This document shows, in pieces, positions 10,301 through 18,535 of a DNA stretch of 64,000 bases (position 1 is the stretch's first letter; each line of letters begins with the position of its first letter). The position numbers and the translations under genes were made by a program. Origin of the DNA: Sphingobium sp. TCM1. Lineage in GTDB: Bacteria; Pseudomonadota; Alphaproteobacteria; Sphingomonadales; Sphingomonadaceae. The notes beneath the pieces are model-generated. The model made no database searches. It had not been told where the DNA came from and worked only from the letters and a program-made list of their open reading frames with translations. Location of the stretch: contig NZ_LXVX01000008.1 of NCBI RefSeq assembly GCF_001650725.1, positions 47,454 to 111,453 on the forward strand. Reading direction: 5' to 3'.

Positions 10301-10577
10301 CGGCCAGGATAGCTGTTACGGCGTCGGCATCGTTGATGGTGATCGTACCGGCATTGGACACGTCATTGTTGCTGTCGACGGTCACTGCCGCGCCGCCGGT
10401 AACGGTGATCGATCCGGCGGAACTGATGGTGATGTCGTCTGCCGCGCCGCTGGCGACCGTTGAGGTCCTGACCGCTGTTGTCGTGGCGGTACTTATCGTG
10501 GTTTCAGCGGCCGCTTCAGCCACCGTCAGGGCTGCCAGCACGGGCGCGATGGCCGTGCAGGCCAGTAGATGTCGCAT
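7362..10577 (-). CDS. Autotransporter with beta-barrel translocator domain (type V secretion)
   Basis: This 1071-residue protein has a signal peptide (MRHLLACTAIAPVLAALTVA, cleavage near AEA). A long, low-complexity Thr/Ser/Gly/Ala beta-helical passenger follows, with repeats of the type ITNSGTI and GTVGA. The last 270 or so residues form an autotransporter barrel (GFWLQQVAFG, GWGAGGGVEYL, ending FRATVNFVL with alternating aromatic residues). Two Asp-rich patches, residues 114-125 and 280-293, interrupt the passenger and may bind calcium. AGGAG precedes ATG 10577. It lies downstream of, and co-oriented with, the sigma/FecR/TonB-receptor genes after a gap of about 100 bases. The passenger's function is unknown; adhesion is typical of the family. 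Confidence 0.9.
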   Translation of the reverse strand: MRHLLACTAIAPVLAALTVAEAAAETTISTATTTAVRTSTVASGAADDITISSAGSITVTGGAAVTVDSNNDVSNAGTITINDADAVTAILAAPGTTGDITNSGTITLTEDYTAEDEDDDDDTDGAFAEGSGKNGISVQSGAAHVGNIVQSGTITIEGNESAGIRLDGALTGNLSNSGTISVTGDNSYGIVANDVTGNVTVQGAVTAVGGNSVGVALLGDVTGAVKIQGSIVSTGYRYTTRPSDTTDLDGDDLLQAGSAVVIAGNVSAGVIFDVPPTASDDDDEDDTDIDDDGLTDSSEGTASVVTYGSAAAVQVGAADIDTVIGSVATDSSGYGLVINGSIAGYGIYDGVAANGLVVGGLGGAVDIASGILVDGTVAAVSYDSDATALRLGSGASTGTIEVNGTVGATGSASTGTAARGLVIDAGASVDSIVVSGTVGAVALDDEDGTAIAILDASGTVSRLSNSGAIGATGGLTNTAIDLRANSSGVTLTQALADADASAPAITGDIYLGSGNDIVTVSAGTITGDLSLGAGNDNLSLSGTSSLTGDVTFGTGDATLTLADSAAITGGVDFGGGSGTLTLGGTSSLSGAISNSSGIAVVLNGGTLNATNTGSVGLASLSASGTSTIGVTIDAATGTHTVYDVTGAASFASGSQVKVNLTQVAGSEGDYVIVRAGALNGTPSLDTDTLLPYMFKGSLASDTGAGTVTLSVAAKSVSELGLSGSLARAYSAIFNALDNDSDIANAYLGITDGSTLTANLRQMLPDHAGGTFEAVTAGSRATARILSDPNGIYRTRDGRLGFWLQQVAFGSAKSVGSTASYDINGWGAGGGVEYLTDLGAFGGSLAYIHGSDSSGNSNNAVDSDQYELAAHWRGQWGPLLAFARLSAAAINFAGTRHFENGDVTRTANGSWNGRLYSATAGASYQFQMGRLSLRPAVGLDYYRLKEDGYAETGGGDAFNLTVLGRNSDEATASGTITAGYDFGALKREDGWLRVELEGGRRQIIGGSLGDTIAYFKGGDQFTLVAEDRTNGWTGRARLYGGTDTFRIGGEFGAEEQQNHVAISFRATVNFVL

Positions 10578-10676
10578 GATGTCTCCTCTGCGTGTCGCGC
10601 TGGATATTCTGTGCGCGCGTCGGCTTGGGACGACGCCGGACGGTGCATTCCGTCAGGCGATGCGATCAAGAAATGG

Positions 10677-13109
10677 TCAGAAGGCGAAGTCGATGCCGAT
10701 CCGCACGGTTCGGGGGCGGAGCGGGGTATAATAGTCGGTCCGCAGGTCAAACGGCGTACCGAGCGAAAAGCGATTGCCGTTGCTGTCCAGCAAGTTGGTG
10801 AGCGACAGCGAATATTGCACCGGCCCGCGCGTCAGGCTGGCAGTCAGGCTGGTGTCGACATAGTCGCCCTGCGTCTGGCCGAGGATCGGACCGACGCCGA
10901 GGCGCGATTTGCCGACATAGCGGGCTGCGCCGTTCAGGTGAAAATCCATGTCATCTGCCAGCGGCGCGCGATAATCGAAGGCGATCCTGCCGCCAAGATT
11001 TGCGACGTTCGGCAGCGCGAGCGACCGTCCGTCATAGGAGAGGGCGCGAAGGAACTGGGCCGGCTGGCTGAGACGGCTGTCATTGTAGATGAAGCTGCCG
11101 TCGAGGCTGAGCGACGGCAGCGGTCGCACGAAGATGCGTCCTTCGAAGGTGTAGATGCGTCCGTCGCCGATGTTGGCGGTGGTAGGCAGGCCGATCCTGT
11201 CGGTGATGTCGGCCTGAATGTCGCGCCAGTCGGTATAGGCGAGATTGGCGCTGATCGCGACCCGATCGCGGCCCGGCGTACCTTTGCGGAAGCCCAACTC
11301 GAACGTGGAGATGCGGTCATTCCGGAAACGACGGACGCGTTGGTCATCGACCGCCAGCCCGCCGGGACGGAAGCCCTGCTGAAACTTGGCGTAAAGGGTA
11401 ACGCCAGGAATGGCGTCGGTCAGAACGGACGCAGAAGGCAGGAAGATGGTCTCGCTGCGGTCGGCCTGCGCCTCGGCCCGGGCGAGGTCGGCGGAGGATA
11501 GGGCCGCGACCGGATCGAGCGCCTCGCCTGACAGACGGCTGTTGGTGAGCCGTCCGCCGATTGTGGCGATCAGCCCATCGGCCGGCTCGAACGAGGCTTC
11601 GCCGAACAGCGTCGCTTCCCTCACCCTGTTGCGCACGCCTGTTGCAGGAGCCGGGCGGCCCATGCCGTAGATGGGCACGCCCGGAATGACCGATGGCTGG
11701 ACGCCGGCGCCATAGGATGTCAGCGAGCGGTGCAGGCGCGACGAACTCTCGAGATAGGAGCCGCCCAATATCCAGCCCAGGCCATTGTCGAGGTCGCGCA
11801 CCAGCCGATTTTCCGTGGTGAAGATGTCCACTTCGTTGTTCTGGCGGAACAGGGCAGGCGCGCTGTCGGGTTGGGTCGCGTCGTAGCTTTCAGCCAGTTC
11901 GTGGCGGACATAGCCGGTCGAAGAGACGAGGCGCAGGCTATCCCATTGGCGTTCGATGCGGACGTTGCCGAGCAGGTAGTCCGAAAAATAGGGTTGTGCG
12001 ACGGAAGAGGCGCGCTGAAGGCGCCCGACCGAGCGTGTCGCATATTGGGCGTCGTCGCCGCGGATATGTTGGTAAACGCCGTTGAGGTCGATGGTCCAGT
12101 CGTCGCCCGGCGCGAAGCGCAGTGCCGCGCGGCCCCCCCAGGTGCGTACACGGTTGACGTCGTCCTCGCTGCGGTCGACATCGTCGATATATCCGCCTTC
12201 CTGCACTCCGTAGCCGACTACGCGGAGCGCCAGCTTTTCTGCGACAATCGGCAGGTTGAGCGTGACGGAGGCATCGCCACCGGGATCGCCATGCTGGGTG
12301 GCGGAAAGGCCGGCGGACAGCTGCCCGCCATATTCGCCGAGATTGGGCGCGTTGGGCATGATGCGGATGATGCCGCCGAGCGATCCGGCGCCATAGAGCG
12401 TACCTTGCGGTCCCTCCAGCACCTCGACCCGGCCGACGTCGTAGAGTTTGAGGTCCGGATCGGGCGCGGCATAATTGAGGCGCATGTCGCCCAGATACTG
12501 GCCGGTTGTCGCCTGTGTCGGCCCGGCGAGAGCGGAATCGGCGATGGCGCGGATGAACAGCTTGTTGCGGCCATTGCCCGCGTGGGTGGAACTGAGGCTG
12601 GATATCCGCGCGAGCAGCGTTGCCGTGCCGTTCGCCGCTTCGCCACTCGTGAAGGCGCGATTGTCCAGCGCTTCCACCATGCCGGCATAGCGCGGCAGCG
12701 GCGTGTCACGCTTGGAGGCGGTGACGATGATCTCGGCGGGCGGCAGATCGGGCGCGAGTGCAGCCTGGACCGGTGCGGGCGACGCGGCGACCGGGGGCGG
12801 CGCGGGACGAATGCGGGTGATGCGCCAGGTGGTGGCGTCGATCCGCCGCGCGGTCGCGCCGGTGCCTTTCAGCAAGCGCCTGATCGCCTGTTCCACCGAG
12901 AGATGGCCCTCGATCCGGCCGGTCGCGACGCCGGCAAGGGACTGGTCGGACATGCCGATGCTGACGCCGGTCTGACGGCCGAGCGCGATCGCTGCCTCGC
13001 CCAGCCTGCCGGGAGCGATGCTGATAGTATGTCTGTCCGCCGCTTGCGCGGGCGTTGCGCTCGTTATGGCGAGGGCGGTGACGAGAAGAAGATCAGCTCT
13101 GCGGCTCAT
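10677..13109 (-). CDS. TonB-dependent outer-membrane receptor with STN signalling domain
   Basis: This 810-residue protein has a signal peptide (cleavage near PAQA). An STN (secretin/TonB short) domain spans about residues 25-100 (HTISIAPGRLGEAAIALGRQ). A Pro/Ala linker leads to the TonB box region EIIVTASKR. The plug domain includes VEVLEGPQGTLYGAGSLGG, and a 22-strand-type barrel ends RTVRIGIDFAF. The STN domain contacts FecR in cell-surface signalling systems, so this receptor probably senses and imports its ligand while activating the sigma factor encoded upstream. It overlaps fecR by 17 bases and has AAGGAAGG before ATG 13109. The ligand is unknown; plug and barrel resemble the broad sphingomonad receptor group, not a named siderophore receptor. 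Confidence 0.93.
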   Translation of the reverse strand: MSRRADLLLVTALAITSATPAQAADRHTISIAPGRLGEAAIALGRQTGVSIGMSDQSLAGVATGRIEGHLSVEQAIRRLLKGTGATARRIDATTWRITRIRPAPPPVAASPAPVQAALAPDLPPAEIIVTASKRDTPLPRYAGMVEALDNRAFTSGEAANGTATLLARISSLSSTHAGNGRNKLFIRAIADSALAGPTQATTGQYLGDMRLNYAAPDPDLKLYDVGRVEVLEGPQGTLYGAGSLGGIIRIMPNAPNLGEYGGQLSAGLSATQHGDPGGDASVTLNLPIVAEKLALRVVGYGVQEGGYIDDVDRSEDDVNRVRTWGGRAALRFAPGDDWTIDLNGVYQHIRGDDAQYATRSVGRLQRASSVAQPYFSDYLLGNVRIERQWDSLRLVSSTGYVRHELAESYDATQPDSAPALFRQNNEVDIFTTENRLVRDLDNGLGWILGGSYLESSSRLHRSLTSYGAGVQPSVIPGVPIYGMGRPAPATGVRNRVREATLFGEASFEPADGLIATIGGRLTNSRLSGEALDPVAALSSADLARAEAQADRSETIFLPSASVLTDAIPGVTLYAKFQQGFRPGGLAVDDQRVRRFRNDRISTFELGFRKGTPGRDRVAISANLAYTDWRDIQADITDRIGLPTTANIGDGRIYTFEGRIFVRPLPSLSLDGSFIYNDSRLSQPAQFLRALSYDGRSLALPNVANLGGRIAFDYRAPLADDMDFHLNGAARYVGKSRLGVGPILGQTQGDYVDTSLTASLTRGPVQYSLSLTNLLDSNGNRFSLGTPFDLRTDYYTPLRPRTVRIGIDFAF

Positions 13110-14052
13110 TTCCTTCCTTGAGCGGCCCTTCCTTCAGCAGCCATCCGTCACCCTGCCGCACGGCGGAAAGGCCCATCAGCGGCGCGGCTCCGGCAAAGAA
13201 GCGCGCGGCGTTCCTGTCGAGACGGATCGTGCCGGTGAAGCGGCTGGCTCCGGCTTGGGGCGTGAAGCGGACGGTGATGCCGAGCGAACGGGCGATGTCC
13301 TCGCTCACCTGCGTCACAGGTGCATTGGCATAGACCAGATTGCCCTGCCGCCAGCTGGCGACCGCGGCTGGGGCGATATCCATGACGCGCAGCCCCTGCG
13401 TGTCGTCCGTCAGCGCCCGTCCGGCGGGCAGGGCGATGGCCTCCGCCTGCGGATTGTAGATGACCTTGCCTTCGGACACGCCGATCCGGGTCGCGCCGCC
13501 AGCGTGGACGATGTTGAAGACCGTGCCGGCGTCCTCGAACACGACATCGCCTACCGTGACCCGGAAGGGATTGGCCGCATCATGGCGCACCGTGAATGCC
13601 GCTTCGCCGCTGTCGAGTGCGGCAAAACGCGCGTCCTTGTGATCGAGGCGCAGGCGGGTGCCGCCGTTCAGGTCGATCGTCGTGCCGTCGCCCAGCGCGA
13701 TCGTGCGGGTTTCGCCAGGCCGGGTCGCGACGGTATAGATGTCGGACCGGTTCACCATGCCGACCGAGATCGCAGCAACCAGCGCCGCGGCGATCACGCC
13801 GCCGCCGACCCAGCGCCAGGGACGCCTGCCAGGTTCGACGTCGTTTGCGGCGACGGGCACCCCCACCGGATCGGGCGGGATAATCGCTTCCAGATCGGCA
13901 TCGTCCGCCATCAGGGCGTCATAGGCTGCGGCATGGGCGGGATCGCGCTCCAGCCACAGGGTGAAGCCATCCCAGTCGTCAAATTGGGGATCACGCGTGC
14001 GGATCACCCACGCGAGCGCCTCCTGATTCATCATGGCTTCAGCCCCGTTCAT
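13093..14052 (-). CDS. FecR-family anti-sigma/sensor protein
   Basis: This protein of about 319 residues has an N-terminal DUF4880-like segment (ALAWVIRTRDPQFDDWDGFTLWL). A single transmembrane helix follows (VGGGVIAAALVAAISVGM), then the periplasmic FecR domain (RTIALGDGTTIDLNGGTRLR, GEAAFTVRHDAANPFRVTVG). A C-terminal STN-like segment (ITVRFTPQAGASRFTG) comes last. It transmits the signal from the receptor to the ECF sigma factor. The ATG at 14052, preceded by AAGGGG, is preferred over the far upstream ATG at 14130. It sits between sigma factor and receptor and overlaps the receptor start. Confidence 0.92.
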   Translation of the reverse strand: MNGAEAMMNQEALAWVIRTRDPQFDDWDGFTLWLERDPAHAAAYDALMADDADLEAIIPPDPVGVPVAANDVEPGRRPWRWVGGGVIAAALVAAISVGMVNRSDIYTVATRPGETRTIALGDGTTIDLNGGTRLRLDHKDARFAALDSGEAAFTVRHDAANPFRVTVGDVVFEDAGTVFNIVHAGGATRIGVSEGKVIYNPQAEAIALPAGRALTDDTQGLRVMDIAPAAVASWRQGNLVYANAPVTQVSEDIARSLGITVRFTPQAGASRFTGTIRLDRNAARFFAGAAPLMGLSAVRQGDGWLLKEGPLKEGNEPQS

Positions 14053-14089
14053 TTTTTGCCCCTTGCAGAGCCTGACGCCGCCGACCCGC

Positions 14090-14602
14090 TCATTCCGTAT
14101 CCATTTTCTGCTTGAGCGCGAGCATGGCACGATAGGCTTTTTGCAGATCCTTTTCGACCGTGGTCAGGCTGACGCCGAGTTCGGCCGCGATGACCTTCTG
14201 TCCGACCCCCTCTATACGGAACCGGCGGAACACCAATTCGACGCGCGGTCCGAGGTCGCGCAGCACGCCGCGTGCCTCCTTCAGCTTTTCGTTCAGGATC
14301 ATGCGTTCGTCGATCGCGATGTCCTCGGCCGGATCGGCCATGACCCCGCCGGCACCTTCGGCCCAATCCTGTTCACGACGTTCGCGCCGGGTGGCGGATC
14401 GATAACGATCGAGCATCAGATTGTTGGCCATCCGGTAAAGATAGGGCAGCGGGTCGCTGACCGGGCCGAGATCCTTGGCCTCCAGCTTCATCCACATGTC
14501 CTGGAGCAGATCCTCGGCATCGTCACCCGCACCGCGCGCGCGCAGAAAGCGCAGCAGGGCGGGACGATTTGCCATGAATATTGCGGAAAGGCCGGTGGCC
14601 AT
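14090..14602 (-). CDS. ECF (FecI-like) RNA polymerase sigma factor
   Basis: The protein is about 170 residues. Region 2 includes AEDLLQDMWMKLE and LPYLYRMANNLMLDRYR. Region 4 contains a helix-turn-helix (GVGQKVIAAELGVSLTTVEK). It directs transcription of the adjacent receptor genes when released by FecR. The frame is open much further upstream; ATG 14602 gives a usual length, and ATG 14644 is an alternative. A divergent promoter region separates it from the hydrolase at 14731. Confidence 0.9.
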   Translation of the reverse strand: MATGLSAIFMANRPALLRFLRARGAGDDAEDLLQDMWMKLEAKDLGPVSDPLPYLYRMANNLMLDRYRSATRRERREQDWAEGAGGVMADPAEDIAIDERMILNEKLKEARGVLRDLGPRVELVFRRFRIEGVGQKVIAAELGVSLTTVEKDLQKAYRAMLALKQKMDTE

Positions 14603-14730
14603 GCCTGTCTTTGTCCAATGCGTGGCGATCAGGCGGGTTGCCATAGAGGGGAGGGTGGGGTCTTGGCAATCGGCAAGCTGTTTACCCGCGCGCACCGCTG
14701 TTCTAGCGGTCGTTAGAGATTGGCGGGAGC

Positions 14731-15936
14731 ATGGGACGGATGACGGATGGTCTGGACAGGGTAGCGGCGCGAGCGGCGGGGATGGATCCGGACCGGCTGG
14801 CAGCGCTGGTGGACATGCTCGACCGGACCTATATCGCATCGGGCAAGCTGCCGCACATGCAGTTTTTGCTGTCGCGCGATGCGCAGCCGCTTCTTTCGGT
14901 GACGCGTGGCGCCGCCCGTGCAAACGGAGCCAGGCTGGAGAGGGACGCTCTCTACCGCATCGCGTCCATGACCAAGCCGGTCACCTCGGTCGCCTTCATG
15001 ATGCTGGTGGATGAGGGGCGGGTCGCGCTCGATACACCGGTCGCCGACATCGTCCCCGAATTTGCGGAGCTGCGGGTCGGGCGGGCCAACCGCGCGCGGC
15101 CCGGCCGGCCCATGGCGATGATCGACCTGCTGCGCCATACGTCGGGCCTGACCTACGGCTTGCAACGCCAGACCCCGATCGACGCTCGCTATCGCAGGCT
15201 GGGCCTGGACGAGTTCCAGCAGAAGCGCACGTCGGACCAGTTCATCGCCGACCTGGCGACGCTGCCCCTGGAATTCTCACCAGGAGACAGATGGACCTAT
15301 TCGGTATCGACCGACGTGCTGGGCGTGGTCGTAGAGCGGCTGAGCGGCCTCGACCTGGAAAGCTTTTTTCGCCGGCGTATCTTCGATCCGCTGGCTATGG
15401 CAGACACCAGCTTTCTTCTGCCTGAGGACAAGGCGCATCGGATGACCGACGCCTGGCGGCTGGCTGAGGGCGGTGGCCGGGCGATTGCCGATCATGGTGC
15501 GCGCAGCGGCTGGCGACGGCAGCGCTTCCTGTCGGGCGGAGGCGGCCTGGTGTCGTGCGCGGCCGACTATCACCGGTTCGCGCGCATGTTGCTGGGGGAG
15601 GGGGAACTGGATGGTAGGCGGCTGTTGAAGCCGGAGACGGTGGCGCTGATGCACGCCAATCATCTTCCCGGTGGCGGCGACCTTGCCAGCCTCTCGAGCG
15701 GAATGTTCAGCGAGGCGGACTATCAGGGCGTGGGCTTTGGCCTTGGCTTCGCCATGAACCTCGCCAGCGGTACCTATTATTGGGGCGGGGTGTTCTCGAC
15801 CTATTTCTGGATCGATCCCGTCGAACGGCTGATCGGAATTTTCATGACGCAATTGCTGCCGTCGAGCGCCTATCCCGTGCGGGCGCAACTGCGACAAGGG
15901 GTGGCTGACGCCATTACCGAAAGGCGAGGGGTCTGA
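14731..15936 (+). CDS. Serine hydrolase of the class C beta-lactamase/esterase family
   Basis: This 401-residue protein has the Ser-x-x-Lys motif SMTK in YRIASMTKPVTSVAF. The second-motif tyrosine is in WTYSVSTDVLGVVVE, and a C-terminal YYWGGVFSTYFWIDP stands where a KTG-like strand would be. This pattern matches the family VIII esterase / beta-lactamase-like group (EstB-like), not a true AmpC. No signal peptide is evident, so it is probably cytoplasmic. ATG 14731 follows GGGAG closely; ATG 14740 is an alternative. It is a single gene ahead of the glycogen operon, and the substrate is unknown. Confidence 0.88.
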   Translation: MGRMTDGLDRVAARAAGMDPDRLAALVDMLDRTYIASGKLPHMQFLLSRDAQPLLSVTRGAARANGARLERDALYRIASMTKPVTSVAFMMLVDEGRVALDTPVADIVPEFAELRVGRANRARPGRPMAMIDLLRHTSGLTYGLQRQTPIDARYRRLGLDEFQQKRTSDQFIADLATLPLEFSPGDRWTYSVSTDVLGVVVERLSGLDLESFFRRRIFDPLAMADTSFLLPEDKAHRMTDAWRLAEGGGRAIADHGARSGWRRQRFLSGGGGLVSCAADYHRFARMLLGEGELDGRRLLKPETVALMHANHLPGGGDLASLSSGMFSEADYQGVGFGLGFAMNLASGTYYWGGVFSTYFWIDPVERLIGIFMTQLLPSSAYPVRAQLRQGVADAITERRGV

Positions 15937-16047
15937 CAGCGGCAGGACGGTCGTCCAGTTCTTCTTGTTGCACCGCAAAAATGGCGATGGCGCGGGGCTG
16001 GAGCCTGTGCCATCATCCATGGTGACTCAGCAGGGGACCGCCGCGCC

Positions 16048-18516
16048 ATGAACCTCAAGGGCCAGACCAAGCTTCCCAAACCCGCGCCGCGTCAGGTCGA
16101 TCCGCATGTGCTGGCGCATGAGATTGTCGAGCGGCTGACCTATCGCATCGGCAAGAATGCCACGGCCGCCAAGCCGCACGACTGGCTGCACGCCGTGATC
16201 CTTGCGATCCGCGACCGGGTGATCGACGCCTGGATCGATTCCACGCAGAAAACTTATGAAGAACAGGGGCGACGGGTCTATTATCTGAGCCTCGAATTCC
16301 TGATCGGTCGGCTGATGCGCGACGCGGCGTCCAATATGGAAATGCTGGACGATCTTCAGGCCGCGCTTGATTCCCTGGGGGTGGACATCGACCTGATCGC
16401 CGCACTGGAGCCGGATGCGGCGCTGGGCAACGGTGGCCTGGGGCGGCTGGCAGCCTGCTTCATGGAAAGCATGGCGACAGTGGACGTGCCGGCCTATGGC
16501 TATGGTATCCGCTATGTGAACGGCATGTTCCGGCAGGAGATCAGTGACGGCTGGCAGGTCGAACTGCCCGAAAACTGGCTGGCGCACGGCAACCCGTGGG
16601 AGTTCGAGCGGCGCGAGGCGAGTTACGAGGTCGGCTTCGGCGGAAGGGTCGATCCGGCCGAGGATGAGGATGCCGGCCCGCACCAGATGCACTGGAAGCC
16701 GAGCGAGCGGGTGATCGCGACGCCTTATGACACGCCGATCGCCGGCTGGCGCGGGAAGAGGGTCAACACGCTGCGCCTGTGGGAAGCGCAGCCGATCGAT
16801 CCGATCCTGCTCGACAAGTTCAATGCCGGCGATCATCTGGGGGCGTTGTCCGAAAGCAACCGGGCCGAGGCACTGACGCGCGTCCTCTATCCCGCCGACA
16901 GTTCGCCAGCTGGGCAGGAATTGCGGCTGCGTCAGGAATATTTCTTCTCCTCCGCATCGTTGCAGGACATCGTTCGGCGGCATATCCAATATTTCGGCAG
17001 CATCCAGACCCTGCCCGACAAGGCGGCGATCCAGCTCAACGACACCCACCCGGCGGTAGCAGTCGCGGAACTGATGCGGATGCTGCTCGACGACCATGGG
17101 CTGGATTTCGACGAGGCTTGGGACATAACCCGGCGCACGTTCAGCTACACCAATCACACATTGTTGCCAGAAGCGCTCGAAAGCTGGCCGGTGCCGCTGT
17201 TCGAACGGCTGCTGCCCCGGCACATGCAGATCGTCTATGCCGTGAACAGCCGGTTGCTGGCGGAGGCGCGGCGGTCGGGCCAGTTCGACGATGGTGCGAT
17301 CGGCGCCATATCCTTGATTGACGAGCATGGTGGCCGTCGCGTTCGCATGGGCAATCTGGCCTTTGCGGGGTCGCACAGCGTCAATGGCGTGTCGGCGCTG
17401 CATACCGACCTGATGAAAGTCACGGTCTTTGCCGACCTGCACAAACTCTATCCGGCGCGGATCAACAACAAGACCAATGGTGTGACCTTCCGCCGCTGGC
17501 TCATGCAGTGCAACCATGGGCTGTTCATGCTTGTCCGCGAGGCGATCGGCGACCGGTTCATGGATGATCCCGAAGCACTGCGCGATCTTGACGCCTTCGC
17601 CGACGACAAGGGCTTTCAGGAAAAATTCTTAGCGGTAAAGCGCGCCAACAAGGCGGCCCTGTCCGACCTGTTGCGCAAGCGCGTAAATGCCCGCATCGAT
17701 CCGGCCGCGCTGTTCGACATCCAGATCAAGCGTATCCATGAATATAAGCGCCAACTCCTCAACATCGTGGAGGCGGTGTCGCTCTACGACCAGATCCGGT
17801 CACATCCGGAAAAGGACTGGGTGCCACGCGTCAAGCTGTTCGGCGGCAAGGCGGCGTCAAGCTACCATAATGCCAAGCTGATCATCAAACTGGCCAATGA
17901 CGTGGCCCGCGCGGTCAATTATGATCCAGCGGTCCAGGGGCTGCTGAAGGTCCAGTTCGTGCCCAACTACAATGTCTCCATGGCGGAGATGATGATCCCC
18001 GCCGCCGACCTGTCCGAACAGATTTCGACCGCCGGCATGGAAGCCTCCGGTACGGGCAACATGAAATTCGCGGTGAATGGCGCCCTGACGATCGGCACGC
18101 TGGACGGTGCGAATGTCGAAATGCGCGATCATGTCGGCGCGGAAAATATCGTCATTTTCGGCCTGACCGCTCAGGAAGTGAACGACCGGCGCGCCCAGGG
18201 CTATGTTCCGCGCGAGGTGATCGGGCAGAGCCGTGAACTTTGCCAGGCGCTGGACGCGATCGCCAGCGGGGTGTTCTCGCCCGACGACCCGGACCGTTAC
18301 AAGGCGCTGATCCAAGGCATTTACGACCATGACTGGTTCATGGTCGCGGCCGATTTCGACAGCTATTCCGCCGCCCAGCGCGATGTCGACCGGCTTTGGA
18401 CGGACCAGGGGCTCTGGGCGAAGAAGGCAATTCACAATGTCGCGCGTATGGGCTGGTTCTCGTCGGACCGCACCATCCGCGAATATGCCGCCGACATCTG
18501 GAAGATCGACGCATGA
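16048..18516 (+). CDS. glgP: Glycogen phosphorylase
   Basis: This 822-residue GT35 enzyme is of full length. It has GNGGLGRLAACFMESMATV, the active-site region QLNDTHPAVAVAELMR, and IHEYKRQLLNIVE. The pyridoxal-phosphate lysine lies in the standard EASGTGNMKFAVNGAL motif. It releases glucose-1-phosphate from glycogen in the cytoplasm. It is the first gene of glgP-glgB-glgC-glgA-glgX, so breakdown and synthesis enzymes share one transcript. AGGGGA lies upstream of ATG 16048. Confidence 0.97.
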   Translation: MNLKGQTKLPKPAPRQVDPHVLAHEIVERLTYRIGKNATAAKPHDWLHAVILAIRDRVIDAWIDSTQKTYEEQGRRVYYLSLEFLIGRLMRDAASNMEMLDDLQAALDSLGVDIDLIAALEPDAALGNGGLGRLAACFMESMATVDVPAYGYGIRYVNGMFRQEISDGWQVELPENWLAHGNPWEFERREASYEVGFGGRVDPAEDEDAGPHQMHWKPSERVIATPYDTPIAGWRGKRVNTLRLWEAQPIDPILLDKFNAGDHLGALSESNRAEALTRVLYPADSSPAGQELRLRQEYFFSSASLQDIVRRHIQYFGSIQTLPDKAAIQLNDTHPAVAVAELMRMLLDDHGLDFDEAWDITRRTFSYTNHTLLPEALESWPVPLFERLLPRHMQIVYAVNSRLLAEARRSGQFDDGAIGAISLIDEHGGRRVRMGNLAFAGSHSVNGVSALHTDLMKVTVFADLHKLYPARINNKTNGVTFRRWLMQCNHGLFMLVREAIGDRFMDDPEALRDLDAFADDKGFQEKFLAVKRANKAALSDLLRKRVNARIDPAALFDIQIKRIHEYKRQLLNIVEAVSLYDQIRSHPEKDWVPRVKLFGGKAASSYHNAKLIIKLANDVARAVNYDPAVQGLLKVQFVPNYNVSMAEMMIPAADLSEQISTAGMEASGTGNMKFAVNGALTIGTLDGANVEMRDHVGAENIVIFGLTAQEVNDRRAQGYVPREVIGQSRELCQALDAIASGVFSPDDPDRYKALIQGIYDHDWFMVAADFDSYSAAQRDVDRLWTDQGLWAKKAIHNVARMGWFSSDRTIREYAADIWKIDA

Positions 18517-18535
18517 CGGAGGCGCGGACGCGGGT

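Noticed and set aside
11730..13121. 463-codon plus-strand frame opposite the TonB receptor
   Set aside because: Antisense shadow; the minus-strand gene has signal peptide, plug and barrel, whereas this frame has none.
14645..14923. N-terminal extension of the ECF sigma factor to 14923
   Set aside because: Overlaps the divergent hydrolase gene, is Pro/Arg-rich, and would make the sigma factor about 100 residues too long.
16027..17517. 496-codon minus-strand frame opposite glgP
   Set aside because: Antisense shadow of an unambiguous glycogen phosphorylase.
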